From Arthrobacter silvisoli (GTDB taxonomy: Bacteria > Actinomycetota > Actinomycetes > Actinomycetales > Micrococcaceae), in contig NZ_QRCU01000032.1 of the NCBI RefSeq assembly GCF_003369445.1, forward strand, positions 1-64,000: a stretch of 64,000 nt of DNA, read 5' to 3'. Positions 50,507-59,120 of the stretch are shown piece by piece. Numbering within the stretch: the first letter of the stretch is position 1; every line of letters begins with the position of its first letter. The position numbers and the translations under genes are program-made. Below the pieces are notes generated by a model. The model worked only from the letters and a program-made list of their open reading frames with translations, was not told the DNA's origin and searched no databases.

Positions 50507-51851
50507 GGCCCTGGCCCGTTCCGGGTTCCGGTCCGCGTTCCGGTGCGGCTCCGGGCGTAACTGGCGGGTCCTCCGCGGCGGACGGTCCGACGGCGGCAGG
50601 CCGGCGCCGGGCGAATCCCGGGGCGTGCTCGGGCCGGGGACCGAAACCGAGCAGGAACGCCGGCACCTTGCGGAGCCAGGGCAGGCGGCGGGCGGCGAAG
50701 ACCACCGGGCCCGGCGGCCCGGAGAGGCCGCGGGTCACGGCCGGCCCGAAAATCGCCGTGTGGAGCAGGAGCTGCACGCTCTGGATGGCCACGGTGGGGA
50801 ACCAGCGGCGCTTTTGCACCGCGGCGAGGTCCCGTTCGGTCAACCGGCCGCGCAGCAACGGCCCGGCAATCCTTGCGGCCGCGGCCACGGCGTCCTGGAT
50901 GGCCAGGTTGATTCCCACCCCGCCGGCGGGGGACATGGCGTGGGCGGCGTCCCCGATCAGGAGCAAGCCGGGTTTGTGCCAGCGGCTGATCCGGTTGAGT
51001 TTCACGTCCAGCTTGTGCAGGTCATCCATGGAGCGGATTTCGCCCACCCTGTCGGCAAAATCCGGGCGCAGGCGGGAGACGCGTTCACGGAAGCGCTCCA
51101 CGCCTTCGGCGCGCAACCAGGCATCCGCGCCCTTCTCCGCGATGTAGGCGATTTGGTAGTAGTCCTTGCGGGTAAGGGCAAGCAGTACCTCTTTTCCGGC
51201 GAAGCGCGGAGTCAGGCTCGCGATCTGGCCCTGTTCGTCCTGGTTGCGCGAGAGCCGGAACCACCAGGTGTCGAAGGGAACCGGGAATTCGCGGGGGACC
51301 AGCCCGGCTTCCCGGCGCAGCACGGATCCCCGGCCGTCGCAGGCCACGGTGAGCTCCGCCCGGAGCTCCCCCGTCCCTGCCTCCTCTCCGGACTGCGCAT
51401 CCCGGGTGCGGTACGAGACTCCGGCGACCTTCCCGCCGTCGTGCAGCAGCCCGGTGGCCTCCGTATTCATCCGGAGCGTGAAGCACGGTTCGTCGCGGGC
51501 GGCGTTGACCAGGAAGTTCAGCAGTTCCCATTGGGGCACCATGGCCACGTAGTTGTAGGGCGGCTTCAGCCGCTGAAAGTCCGCCAGGGTGATGTCGCCG
51601 TCGGGAGCCGGCAGCCGGAAGTTGCCGAGCCTGCTCTGCGGGAGCGCACGGAATCCCTCGCCCAGGCCCAGTTCGTCAAGGAGCCGGATGGTGGATGGGT
51701 GGACCGTGTCCCCGCGGAAGTCCCGCAGGAAGTCGGCGTGCTTTTCCAGCACGGTAACCTCGACGCCGGCCCGCGCCAGCAGGAGGCCCAGCATGACTCC
51801 TGCAGGGCCACCGCCCGCGATGGCACATGTTGTGGATTCTGCCTCGTACAC
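50496..51851 (-). CDS. FAD-dependent aromatic-type monooxygenase
   Basis: A 451-residue flavoprotein of the PheA/TfdB-like (FAD_binding_3) family. The Rossmann motif CAIAGGGPAGVMLGLLLARAGVEVTVLEK is at the N-terminus, DG at the middle (VACDGRGSVLRRE), and GD at GLLLIGDAAHAMSPAGGVGINLAIQDA. It probably hydroxylates an aromatic or similar compound with NAD(P)H and oxygen. The C-terminus is Pro/Gly/Arg-rich and probably disordered. A palindrome AATTCA...TGAATT lies 20-40 bases upstream, a possible operator. The membrane protein downstream overlaps it. Confidence 0.88.
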   Translation of the reverse strand: MYEAESTTCAIAGGGPAGVMLGLLLARAGVEVTVLEKHADFLRDFRGDTVHPSTIRLLDELGLGEGFRALPQSRLGNFRLPAPDGDITLADFQRLKPPYNYVAMVPQWELLNFLVNAARDEPCFTLRMNTEATGLLHDGGKVAGVSYRTRDAQSGEEAGTGELRAELTVACDGRGSVLRREAGLVPREFPVPFDTWWFRLSRNQDEQGQIASLTPRFAGKEVLLALTRKDYYQIAYIAEKGADAWLRAEGVERFRERVSRLRPDFADRVGEIRSMDDLHKLDVKLNRISRWHKPGLLLIGDAAHAMSPAGGVGINLAIQDAVAAAARIAGPLLRGRLTERDLAAVQKRRWFPTVAIQSVQLLLHTAIFGPAVTRGLSGPPGPVVFAARRLPWLRKVPAFLLGFGPRPEHAPGFARRRPAAVGPSAAEDPPVTPGAAPERGPEPGTGQGHEG

Positions 51852-51872
51852 GGGACCTCCCGGTGGCCCATC

Positions 51873-51892
51873 AATTCAGCAAGTGATGAATT
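51873..51892. promoter_or_regulatory. palindrome upstream of FAD monooxygenase
   Basis: AATTCA (51873-51878) and TGAATT (51887-51892) are inverted arms with an 8-base spacer, at 21-41 bases upstream of the monooxygenase start. It is a plausible MarR/TetR-type operator; no regulator gene is adjacent. Confidence 0.4.
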
Positions 51893-51940
51893 CAAGTGTG
51901 CATGGCAAGCGGAGGATGTCCAGAGTTCCCGGGCCCCACC

Positions 51941-53149
51941 TCAGCCCCGGTGGGTACCGATGACCACCTGGTTGCGTCCGAGGCTCTTCGCCATGTACAA
52001 AGCAGCGTCGGCGGCCGCGATGAGCTCATCGAGGTCCGCTGTTTCCTTGCCGATCGGGATGATTCCGTAGCTGACCGTGGGCATCGGGAAACGGGCAGCC
52101 GCGCTTGCTGTTTCAAAGCGGTTGCTGATATCCGCGGCAATCAACCGCGCCCGCTCGGCGCTGATGCCCGGTACCAGGAGGATGAACTCCTCTCCGCCGA
52201 TCCGGCCCACGAGATCACCGGAACGGACCGCAGCCCGGCACGCCCCGGCGAAGGACTTCAAGGCAACGTCGCCCGCAGCATGTCCGTAGCTGTCGTTGAC
52301 GTCCTTGAAATGGTCAATGTCGGCCAGGACGAGGGAACCGTGCGTCTCGTCCAGCCGGATCCTGCGAAGCTCATCACCTGCTTCCTGGAGGAAACCCGCG
52401 CGGTTCAACAGGCCCGTGAGTCCGTCCTGGGCGGCGGCGGTCCTGAGCACCCGGGCCCGGTTTTCGCTGCTCAAGGCGAACATGCTGAAGGACGCAACGG
52501 CCAGGAACGCCATGCCCACGAGGGTGGTGACGGCGGACCCGAAGAAAGTGTTGTACCGGGGGCTGCCGGCGCCATCGAGGATGAATGACATGAGGCGGCA
52601 GAAGTAGAAGGTGGCAACCGAGGCCGCGGCAACACACATGGCCATCCGTATCCTGGAGGCCTCGGGTCCCCCGAGCCACAATTCCCGTGCGGCCAGTCCG
52701 ATCATGAAGCACATGGACGCCAGGAACACCGCATCACCGGCCCACGGATTGGAGCCCGGATGATCCACTGCAGCGGCGACGGCCGAGCAACCGGGCACGG
52801 CAAGAAGCACCCAAACAGGGGGATGGAGCGCCCGCAGCGAGCGCGCGCTGGCCCAGACGGCGCACGCACCCCCGACCAGCAGGGAGTTTCCCACCGGGTT
52901 GGCAAACCAGCGGAGGGCCGTCGCTTCAAGCAGGAGGGCGGCCGATCCGGTCAGGAACAGAGCGAGCGAGACGCACCACCAGCCGCTGTAAGGGGAGCGC
53001 GTGCTGAGGTAATCCGCGAAATAGAACAGGATGCCCACGGTGAACGCGACGACGGCAAAGGCGACTCTCAGGCTGGTCGTGTCAAGCACCATCGCGGGCT
53101 GCCTGGGGGCTGGCGGCGGGCCGGACCCCGCGCCGCCGATGATCCACAT
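51941..53149 (-). CDS. membrane-bound diguanylate cyclase
   Basis: A 402-residue protein. Six or seven transmembrane helices (about 25-225) are followed by a GGDEF domain: DGLTGLLNRAGF at about 242-253, and GGEEF at 318-322. The inhibitory site RSGD (309-312) lies exactly five residues before it, so both catalysis and feedback by c-di-GMP look intact. It makes the second messenger c-di-GMP. No EAL partner is nearby. ATG 53149 gives the longest frame; an in-frame ATG at 53092 close to the first helix is an alternative start. Confidence 0.93.
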   Translation of the reverse strand: MWIIGGAGSGPPPAPRQPAMVLDTTSLRVAFAVVAFTVGILFYFADYLSTRSPYSGWWCVSLALFLTGSAALLLEATALRWFANPVGNSLLVGGACAVWASARSLRALHPPVWVLLAVPGCSAVAAAVDHPGSNPWAGDAVFLASMCFMIGLAARELWLGGPEASRIRMAMCVAAASVATFYFCRLMSFILDGAGSPRYNTFFGSAVTTLVGMAFLAVASFSMFALSSENRARVLRTAAAQDGLTGLLNRAGFLQEAGDELRRIRLDETHGSLVLADIDHFKDVNDSYGHAAGDVALKSFAGACRAAVRSGDLVGRIGGEEFILLVPGISAERARLIAADISNRFETASAAARFPMPTVSYGIIPIGKETADLDELIAAADAALYMAKSLGRNQVVIGTHRG

Positions 53150-53266
53150 GGCGCGGTCTGCCGGGTTCGCGCAATTGGCCGACGGGCATGTTGATCCCCT
53201 CAGCTAGATCCAATGCTCGACTTGATGTGAGCTTAGCAAGCAGCCGGGCGCGGGAGTAGCTCCAGT

Positions 53267-54706
53267 TCAGGCCCCGTTCAGCGGCGGCCGGCGCTGAGCC
53301 CAGGGGCGCAGGACCTCGACGGCGGCACCCACCCTGAAAACGGTGGCGTCGTCGAAGGGGTGCCCGACGATCTGGATCCCGGTCGGGATGCCGCAGTCCG
53401 CCATTCCGCTCGGCACAGCGAGCACCGGGCAGCGGTTGGCGATGTTGAACGGTCCGGTCATGTGGCCTTGCCAGTAGTGCTCCAGGCGCACCCCGCCGGC
53501 GTCGATCCCGTCCAGGTATGCCCCTTCGGCCTCCAGTGCCGGAACCGCCGACGCCGGGCACAGCAACGCGTCATAGCCCGCCATGGCAGCGGCGAGCTCG
53601 GCTTGGATCTGCGTTTCGGCACGGATGCCGTCCACGAAACGGTTGGCGGCCGCGGCGGCGCGGGCATCGGCCATGAAGCGGCGCGTGTACGGCGCAAGCT
53701 GATCTTCAGTGCCGGCCGTTTCGTCTTCCATCGCCGGCCCCAGCAGGTAGCCGAAATGGGTGAACATGGTCCGGCTGATGAATTCGGTGGTCCAGGGCAG
53801 TTCGATTTCCTCGACGACGGCTCCGGCATCGCGCAGGGCCGCTGCCACCGCGCGGGTGTTGGCCTCGACGTCGGGCGCCACCGGGTAGTTTCCCAGGCGG
53901 ATGCAGAGCGCGATCCGCGTTCCCCGCACCGAATCCGCCGCGGGCGCCGGAACCGCCAAAGGATCGGCATCGGCGAGGGAGGTGTGGTCTCCGGCGTGCC
54001 GGCCGGCCATGACGTTGGCCAGCAAAGCCGTGTCCGCGACGGTGCGGGCCATCGGTCCGTCGCCGCGGTAGTGGTCCGCGGACAGCGGGGCGAGCCCCGG
54101 GATCCTGCCGTATGGTGCCTTGAAGCCCACGGTTCCAGTGAACGACGCCGGCAGCCGGGTGGAGCCGGCGATGTCCGAGGCGGTGGCGAGGGGAGCCAGC
54201 CCGGCGGCCAATGCTGCTCCCGCACCACCGGAGGAACCACCCGGAGAATACCGGGGATTCCAGGGGTTCCGGGTGACTCCCCAGAGCGGGCTGTGGGTGA
54301 TGGTGGCGCAGCTGTATTCCGGGGTGGTGGTGCGCGCGTGGATGATCCCGCCGGCCGCCCGGATGCGTGCGATCACGGGATGGTCTTCGGTAGCCGCGGC
54401 GTCCTTCTGCGCGATCAGGCCCTGGGACAGAGTGTGTCCGGCGAGTCCGTGCTTCTCCTTTGCCGCGACGGGCAGGCCCAGCAGGGGAGTCAGCCCGCGG
54501 CCCCGCGCGTAGGCGGTGGCAGCCTGCCGGGCCCCGCGCAGTGCCTCGTCGAAGAGCGTTTCCGTCAGGGCGTTGATGCCGCCGTTGACGGCTTCGGTCC
54601 GGGCAATGACGGCCTCCATGAGTTCCACGGGGGACAGTTCCCGGCTGCGGAACATCCGCAGGGCCGTTCCGGCGTCGAGATAGTGCAAGTCGGGCAGTCC
54701 GGTCAT
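53267..54706 (-). CDS. amidase-signature family hydrolase
   Basis: A 479-residue amidase. The catalytic Lys lies in GLPVAAKEKHG (about 76-86), the cis-Ser in RYSPGGSSGGAGAAL (about 151-165), and the nucleophile Ser in ASDIAGSTRLPAS (about 175-187, GST in place of the usual GGS). The C-terminal part has YDALLCPASAVPA and a late PFNIANRCPVLAVPSG. It hydrolyses an amide, possibly the product of the adjacent M20 hydrolase. Its start overlaps the stop of that gene by four bases, so they are translated together. Confidence 0.92.
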   Translation of the reverse strand: MTGLPDLHYLDAGTALRMFRSRELSPVELMEAVIARTEAVNGGINALTETLFDEALRGARQAATAYARGRGLTPLLGLPVAAKEKHGLAGHTLSQGLIAQKDAAATEDHPVIARIRAAGGIIHARTTTPEYSCATITHSPLWGVTRNPWNPRYSPGGSSGGAGAALAAGLAPLATASDIAGSTRLPASFTGTVGFKAPYGRIPGLAPLSADHYRGDGPMARTVADTALLANVMAGRHAGDHTSLADADPLAVPAPAADSVRGTRIALCIRLGNYPVAPDVEANTRAVAAALRDAGAVVEEIELPWTTEFISRTMFTHFGYLLGPAMEDETAGTEDQLAPYTRRFMADARAAAAANRFVDGIRAETQIQAELAAAMAGYDALLCPASAVPALEAEGAYLDGIDAGGVRLEHYWQGHMTGPFNIANRCPVLAVPSGMADCGIPTGIQIVGHPFDDATVFRVGAAVEVLRPWAQRRPPLNGA

Positions 54707-55935
54707 GCCAGCGCCCCCGCCACGAGTTCCCGCGCCACCCCGGTGAGCATGTCCACCCCGGTGAGCATGTCGCCGTCGGTGCTGAACTCCCGCTCGCAGT
54801 GCGAGACGCCGTCCACGCTCGGAATGAACAGCATCACCGAAGGAACCATGGTGTTCATGGCGACGGAATCGTGCCCGGCCATGGTCTGGATCCGGCGGGA
54901 CGTGAGGCCCCGGTTGGCTGCCACCTTTTCCGACAGCTCAAGGCCGGCCTCGGGAAAACGCCGGATCGGGCGGATGTCGAAGTCCTTCACGTTGACCTTG
55001 ATGTCGTGCTCCTTGGCCAAGGCGTCGATGTCCTGCAGCAGCTTGGCCCGGGCCGCGCGCACGATTTCCGGGTCGCCGGAGCGCAGGTCCGCCACCAGGT
55101 GGACCCGGCGTGCAACGACGATCGGCGAGTTGGGCTCCAGCGTCAACTGCCCCACCGAGGAGACCAGTGCTTCCTCGGCGAAGTCCTTGGTGACGTCATG
55201 CACCATCAGGATGATCTTGGCGGCGGCAACAAGCGCATCATGCCGGTCGGCCATGGCCGTCGCGCCCGTGTGGGACTGCTCGCCGAGCACCTCGATGTCC
55301 AACTTCTGCGTGTACCAACTGGAGTCCACCAGGCCGATGGGGATGCCTTCGCGTTCCAGGATGCGGCCCTGTTCGATGTGGATTTCGGCGTAGCCGGCCA
55401 CCTCCGGCCCGGTGTCGGCACCGAGGTACCCGATGCTTCCCAGCGCCTCGCGGACACTGGTCCCGGCGAGGTCCCGGACGTCGAGCATCTGCTCCCGCTC
55501 GAACAGGCCGGCGAACACCGAACTGCCCATGATGCTCGGGGCGAATCGGCTGCCTTCCTCGTTGAACCAGTTGACCACCGCGAGGTTGTAGCGGGGCGCG
55601 GTGCCGGAGCCGGCCACCTCGGCGTCGATTGCCTTCGCCGCGTGCAGGGCCGCAATCACGCCGTAGGCGCCGTCGAACCGTCCCGCGAGCGGCTGGCTGT
55701 CCAGGTGCGAGCCGATCAGGATGTACGGGGCGCCCGGCGTCCACTCCAGCAGCCCGAACATGTTGCCGATGCCGTCCACCTGGAGCTGCCACCCGGCGTC
55801 GTGCACAAAGGCGGCGAACCAGTCACGGGTGCGGCCGTCCTCGGCGGTGGCCGCCTGGCGCTCGACGCCGTTGTGGGCGGTGGCGCCGATGGTCGCCACG
55901 TGGTGGAAGTCCTGGAGGAAGGCTGTTGCGCTCAT
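54703..55935 (-). CDS. M20-family amidohydrolase (N-carbamoyl/ureido type)
   Basis: A 410-residue zinc hydrolase of the hydantoinase/carbamoylase (AllC/AmaB) family. Metal ligands fit: IGSHLDSQP (His, Asp), FNEEGSRF (Glu pair), YAEIHIEQG (His), and SHTGATAM with an Arg-rich dimer region. It removes a carbamoyl or ureido group from an N-carbamoyl amino acid or allantoate-like compound. Near the C-terminus the sequence DMLTGV is repeated because of an 18-base duplication. It is the middle gene of a symporter-hydrolase-amidase operon. Confidence 0.88.
   Translation of the reverse strand: MSATAFLQDFHHVATIGATAHNGVERQAATAEDGRTRDWFAAFVHDAGWQLQVDGIGNMFGLLEWTPGAPYILIGSHLDSQPLAGRFDGAYGVIAALHAAKAIDAEVAGSGTAPRYNLAVVNWFNEEGSRFAPSIMGSSVFAGLFEREQMLDVRDLAGTSVREALGSIGYLGADTGPEVAGYAEIHIEQGRILEREGIPIGLVDSSWYTQKLDIEVLGEQSHTGATAMADRHDALVAAAKIILMVHDVTKDFAEEALVSSVGQLTLEPNSPIVVARRVHLVADLRSGDPEIVRAARAKLLQDIDALAKEHDIKVNVKDFDIRPIRRFPEAGLELSEKVAANRGLTSRRIQTMAGHDSVAMNTMVPSVMLFIPSVDGVSHCEREFSTDGDMLTGVDMLTGVARELVAGALA
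54736..54771. repeat. perfect 18-base in-frame tandem duplication
   Basis: Two identical copies (54736-54753 and 54754-54771) duplicate six codons, so the protein reads DMLTGVDMLTGV near its C-terminus. The reading frame is kept. It looks recent, since no substitutions separate the copies. Confidence 0.9.
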
Positions 55936-55970
55936 GGTGGAATCCTTTGCTGGAGCGGGGTGGGAAAGTC

Positions 55971-57323
55971 TTAGCCGAGGCGGCCGCGGGTCTCGGGCAC
56001 CTTGGTGAGGGTGACCAGGAGGAGTACGACGGCGGCAGCAGCCGCCATGTAGACGCCTGGCATGTGCGGGACGCCGCTTGCCCCGACCAGGGCGGTGCCG
56101 ACGAACGGTGCGGTGCCGCCGAAGATGGCGTAGGCCGCGTTGTAGCTGACGGCCGCGGAGGTGAAGCGGGTCTTGGTAGTGAAGATTTCGACGAAGAAGG
56201 TGTAGCAGCCACCGCCGTAGACGCAGAGCGCCAGAACGAAGAGGGACTGGCCCAGCAATGCGAGCCCCAGGTTCCCGCTGGTGACCAGCATGAAGCTCGG
56301 CACGGACAGCACGGCGAGCACCGCGGAACCGGCGATGAGCATCGGCTTGCGGCCGAAGCGGTCGCCCAGCCGTCCGCCGATCGGCAGGAGGACGGCGTAG
56401 AGGGCCAGCGCCGCAGCGTTCACCATCAGCGACTGTTCGCGGCTCAGGTGCCCGGTGGTCTGCACATAGGAGACGAAGTAGGCGGACAGGAAGTAGAACC
56501 CCATGGCGGTGAGTCCCATGACGAAGATGACCTGCACCATGCGGAGCTTGTTCGCGCGGAAGGCTTCGCGGACCGGGCTGAATTCCTTTTCCCGCCCGGC
56601 TTGGGCATCCTTGAAGGCTTCGCTTTCCTCCGTGCGGCTGCGGATCCAGACCCCGACCATGGCCAGCGGAAGGGCCAGCAGGAACGGCAGCCGCCAGCCC
56701 CAGCCGGTGAACATCTCGTTGGACATGGACTGGCTGAGGATCAGGATCATGGTGCCGGCCACCACGGAGGGCAGGGCCGTGGCCGCGATGGTGATGTTGA
56801 GCCAGAAGCCGCGCCGGTTGACGGGGGCGTGCTCGAAGACGAAGGAGGGCGCGCCCACGGATTCGCCGCCGGCCGAGAAACCCTGGATGAGGCGGCAGAG
56901 CACCAGCAAGACCGGAGCCCAGGCGCCGATCTGGGCGTAGCTGGGCAACAGGCCCATCAGGGCAGTGGCGCCGCCGATCGCCATGAGGGTGATGGTGAGG
57001 ACCCGGCGTCGGCCGATCCGGTCGCCGAGCGCCCCGAAGAAGAGGCCGCCGAGCGGGCGGACCACAAAGGCGACGCCGAAGGTAGCGAAGGTCGCCAGCA
57101 TGGCGGTGAGCGGGTTACCGCCCGGGAAGAACAACTGGGAAAAGATCACCGCGGTGAGGCCGTAGAGCGTGAAATCGTAGAACTCGATGAACTGGCCGAC
57201 GCTGCCGCCAGCCAGGACCCGTTTCTGCATCGCGGTGGTTTTGGACGGCGCCGCGGTGCTTGCCTTCACGGTGGAGCTTTCGGGCGAGGTTCCGCTGACA
57301 TCTTCGACGTACTTCAGGACCAT
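55971..57323 (-). CDS. metabolite:H+ symporter (MHS, MFS)
   Basis: A 450-residue transporter with twelve helices. The N-terminal GGSVGQFIEFYDFTLYGLTAVIFSQLFFP and the loop GALGDRIGRRRVLTITLMAIGGATALMG are typical of the MHS group of MFS (ShiA/KgtP-like), and GWGWRLPFLLALPLAMVGVWIRSRTEESEAF is the family centre. It probably imports an organic acid or carbamoyl compound that the two following hydrolases degrade. It lies downstream of a LysR gene, across 91 bases that contain A/T-rich possible LysR sites (TAATTGATTGTTTTTAG). Confidence 0.92.
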   Translation of the reverse strand: MVLKYVEDVSGTSPESSTVKASTAAPSKTTAMQKRVLAGGSVGQFIEFYDFTLYGLTAVIFSQLFFPGGNPLTAMLATFATFGVAFVVRPLGGLFFGALGDRIGRRRVLTITLMAIGGATALMGLLPSYAQIGAWAPVLLVLCRLIQGFSAGGESVGAPSFVFEHAPVNRRGFWLNITIAATALPSVVAGTMILILSQSMSNEMFTGWGWRLPFLLALPLAMVGVWIRSRTEESEAFKDAQAGREKEFSPVREAFRANKLRMVQVIFVMGLTAMGFYFLSAYFVSYVQTTGHLSREQSLMVNAAALALYAVLLPIGGRLGDRFGRKPMLIAGSAVLAVLSVPSFMLVTSGNLGLALLGQSLFVLALCVYGGGCYTFFVEIFTTKTRFTSAAVSYNAAYAIFGGTAPFVGTALVGASGVPHMPGVYMAAAAAVVLLLVTLTKVPETRGRLG

Positions 57324-57414
57324 TGGATCTCCTTTGAAGAGGTTGGCTTCAACGATCCGTGACGGTCATCACATCTGTCTAATTGATTGTTTTTAGCAGG
57401 CCGATAGATTCCGT

Positions 57415-58332
57415 TTATGCTTCTCCGGCCCCGTACAGGAGCCGGCAGGTTTCTTCGAAGGCAAGGACGCGGCGCGTGGCCTGGACGCCTTCCGGGCGGA
57501 CCACCATCACCTCGATCGGCGGGAAGGTGTCCGTTAGGGTCAGCGGCACCACCCGGCCGCCGGAGTAGGTCAGGTCGCTTCGCAGCCGCTGGTTAAGGAC
57601 CGCGTAGCCGTGTCCCTTGGCCACGAAGGAACGCACGGTTTCGTAACCGGAAAAGCGGTGCCGGACGTTCGGCACGACGCCTGCCATGGCATAGAGGTGT
57701 TCGTAATACTCGCGGCTATGCGGCAAGTCAAGGACCACGGACGGCTCGCCTTCAAGCTCGCGGAGGGCGATCTCCCGCCTGCCACTGACCGCCAGCGGAT
57801 GCCCCTCGTGGACGAGGACGTGCGGCGGAATGCGCTCAAGGACCGTGTAACTGAATCCGCGGGCCAGGCCGAGCCCGTACATCAGGGCGACGTCGCATTG
57901 CCCGTCCAGAAGCACTTCCTGCAGCCGGGCGAGGTCGGCTTCCACGATGGAAACGTCGACGCCCGGATGCTTGGCCTCAAAGGTCTGCAGGATGGCCGGC
58001 AGGCGGAACGGGGCCAGGGGCGCGAAGACCCCCACCTTGAGCTCACCGGACAATGAGGCGGCCATGCCCCGCGCGGACTCATACAGCGAATCGGCATGTT
58101 CCAGGAAGGACTTGATGTCCTGGGCGAACTGCTTGCCGCTTGGCGTCAGGCGGATTCCCCTGGTCCGTTGCCGCACGAAGAGCTGCGTCGCGAGGCTGGC
58201 TTCGAGCTGTGCCATGGCGGTGGAGAGTGCGGGCTGCGTGACCTTCAGGACGCTGGCAGCGGCCGTCATGTTCTCAAGCTCGGCCACGACGGCGAAGTAC
58301 CGCAGCTGGGTCAGGGTGAAGGGCTTGGCCAT
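57415..58332 (-). CDS. LysR-family regulator
   Basis: A 305-residue LysR-type regulator. The winged HTH is FTLTQLRYFAVVAELENMTAAASVLKVTQPALSTAMAQLEASLATQLFVRQRTRGIRLT (residues 4-62), and the effector domain shows ELKVGVFAPLAPFRLPAILQTFEAKHPGVDVSIVEAD. It probably activates the symporter-hydrolase-amidase genes downstream in response to their substrate. ATG 58332 lies inside the 3' end of the upstream TetR gene (22-base overlap), so the regulators are cotranscribed. Confidence 0.9.
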   Translation of the reverse strand: MAKPFTLTQLRYFAVVAELENMTAAASVLKVTQPALSTAMAQLEASLATQLFVRQRTRGIRLTPSGKQFAQDIKSFLEHADSLYESARGMAASLSGELKVGVFAPLAPFRLPAILQTFEAKHPGVDVSIVEADLARLQEVLLDGQCDVALMYGLGLARGFSYTVLERIPPHVLVHEGHPLAVSGRREIALRELEGEPSVVLDLPHSREYYEHLYAMAGVVPNVRHRFSGYETVRSFVAKGHGYAVLNQRLRSDLTYSGGRVVPLTLTDTFPPIEVMVVRPEGVQATRRVLAFEETCRLLYGAGEA

Positions 58333-59015
58333 CCGTCCATGATGGCATCCGGTACTATCCACCGCTCGCCAAGTTCTTCGCTGCTCGGAGGAGGTCCCGG
58401 GAGGGCCTCGGCGCCCTGCTTGGAGCGGAGGCCGTCCATCAGGACATCCAGGTAACGGTGGCGGAGGGCTGCAGTGCGCGCCTCGTCACGAAGGCGGATG
58501 GCAGTGAGCTGTTCAAAGATCATGGGTATGTCGTTGGCGTCGGCATCTGCACGCAACGCTCCCGCCTCGAATGCCCGGTTGAATATTTCCTGGGCGAGCG
58601 TGCCGGCGCGGGCCGCTAGTTCGCCAAGTTCCGGGGTAGGCGCGAAGGTTCCCGCGAGCTTGACGGTGAGGGCGTGCACATCTGCGTCAACAATGCCCCG
58701 GACGAACTCTTTGAGCGCTGTGAAGGGATCGGGCTGTGCATCCGAATGCTGCTCCGCCACTGCGATGAACGTCCTGAGTCCATCAGCGCAGAGTTGTTGA
58801 AGAAGCTGTTCCTTCCCCGGATAGCGCCTGTACAGGGCTGAAATGCCCACGCCCGCCGCCGTGGCCACGGCGGCAACGGGTGCGTGCGGGTTCTGCAGGA
58901 AAACGGTTCGCGCCGCAGAGAGGATCGCATGGTCGTTACGCGCGGCCTGGGCCCGCCGGCCGCTGAGAGGGCCGGCGTAGGCGCCTGGATCCCTGAGGTC
59001 GCGGGGAGTGCTCAT
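58311..59015 (-). CDS. TetR-family regulator of epoxide hydrolase
   Basis: A 234-residue repressor. The HTH is RNDHAILSAARTVFLQNPHAPVAAVATAAGVGISALYRRYPGKEQLLQQLCADG (about 26-79), in which ISALYRRYPGK is the recognition helix. The C-terminus ends in a Pro/Ser-rich tail. It is divergent from an epoxide hydrolase gene, and two identical palindromes with CGGAA/TTCCG arms lie between them, so it probably represses both. The long 5' leader of the hydrolase mRNA contains the second palindrome. Confidence 0.9.
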   Translation of the reverse strand: MSTPRDLRDPGAYAGPLSGRRAQAARNDHAILSAARTVFLQNPHAPVAAVATAAGVGISALYRRYPGKEQLLQQLCADGLRTFIAVAEQHSDAQPDPFTALKEFVRGIVDADVHALTVKLAGTFAPTPELGELAARAGTLAQEIFNRAFEAGALRADADANDIPMIFEQLTAIRLRDEARTAALRHRYLDVLMDGLRSKQGAEALPGPPPSSEELGERWIVPDAIMDGWPSPSP

Positions 59016-59032
59016 TTTTCAAGAATAGCATT

Positions 59033-59086
59033 GAACGGAATGCTTCGTTCCGCTACGATTAAAGCAGAACGGAATAAACCGTTCCG
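59033..59086. promoter_or_regulatory. two direct-repeated TetR operators
   Basis: GAACGGAATGCTTCGTTCCG (59033-59052) and GAACGGAATAAACCGTTCCG (59067-59086) share 16 of 20 bases, and each is palindromic. They lie 34 bases apart centre to centre, about three helical turns, between the TetR and epoxide hydrolase starts. Confidence 0.8.
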
Positions 59087-59120
59087 TTTGCCGCCAGCGG
59101 TACTCACCGGGAGATTAGTC

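Noticed and set aside
53360..55393. 677-codon + strand frame opposite the amidase and M20 genes
   Set aside because: It spans two real - strand genes and shows no domain.
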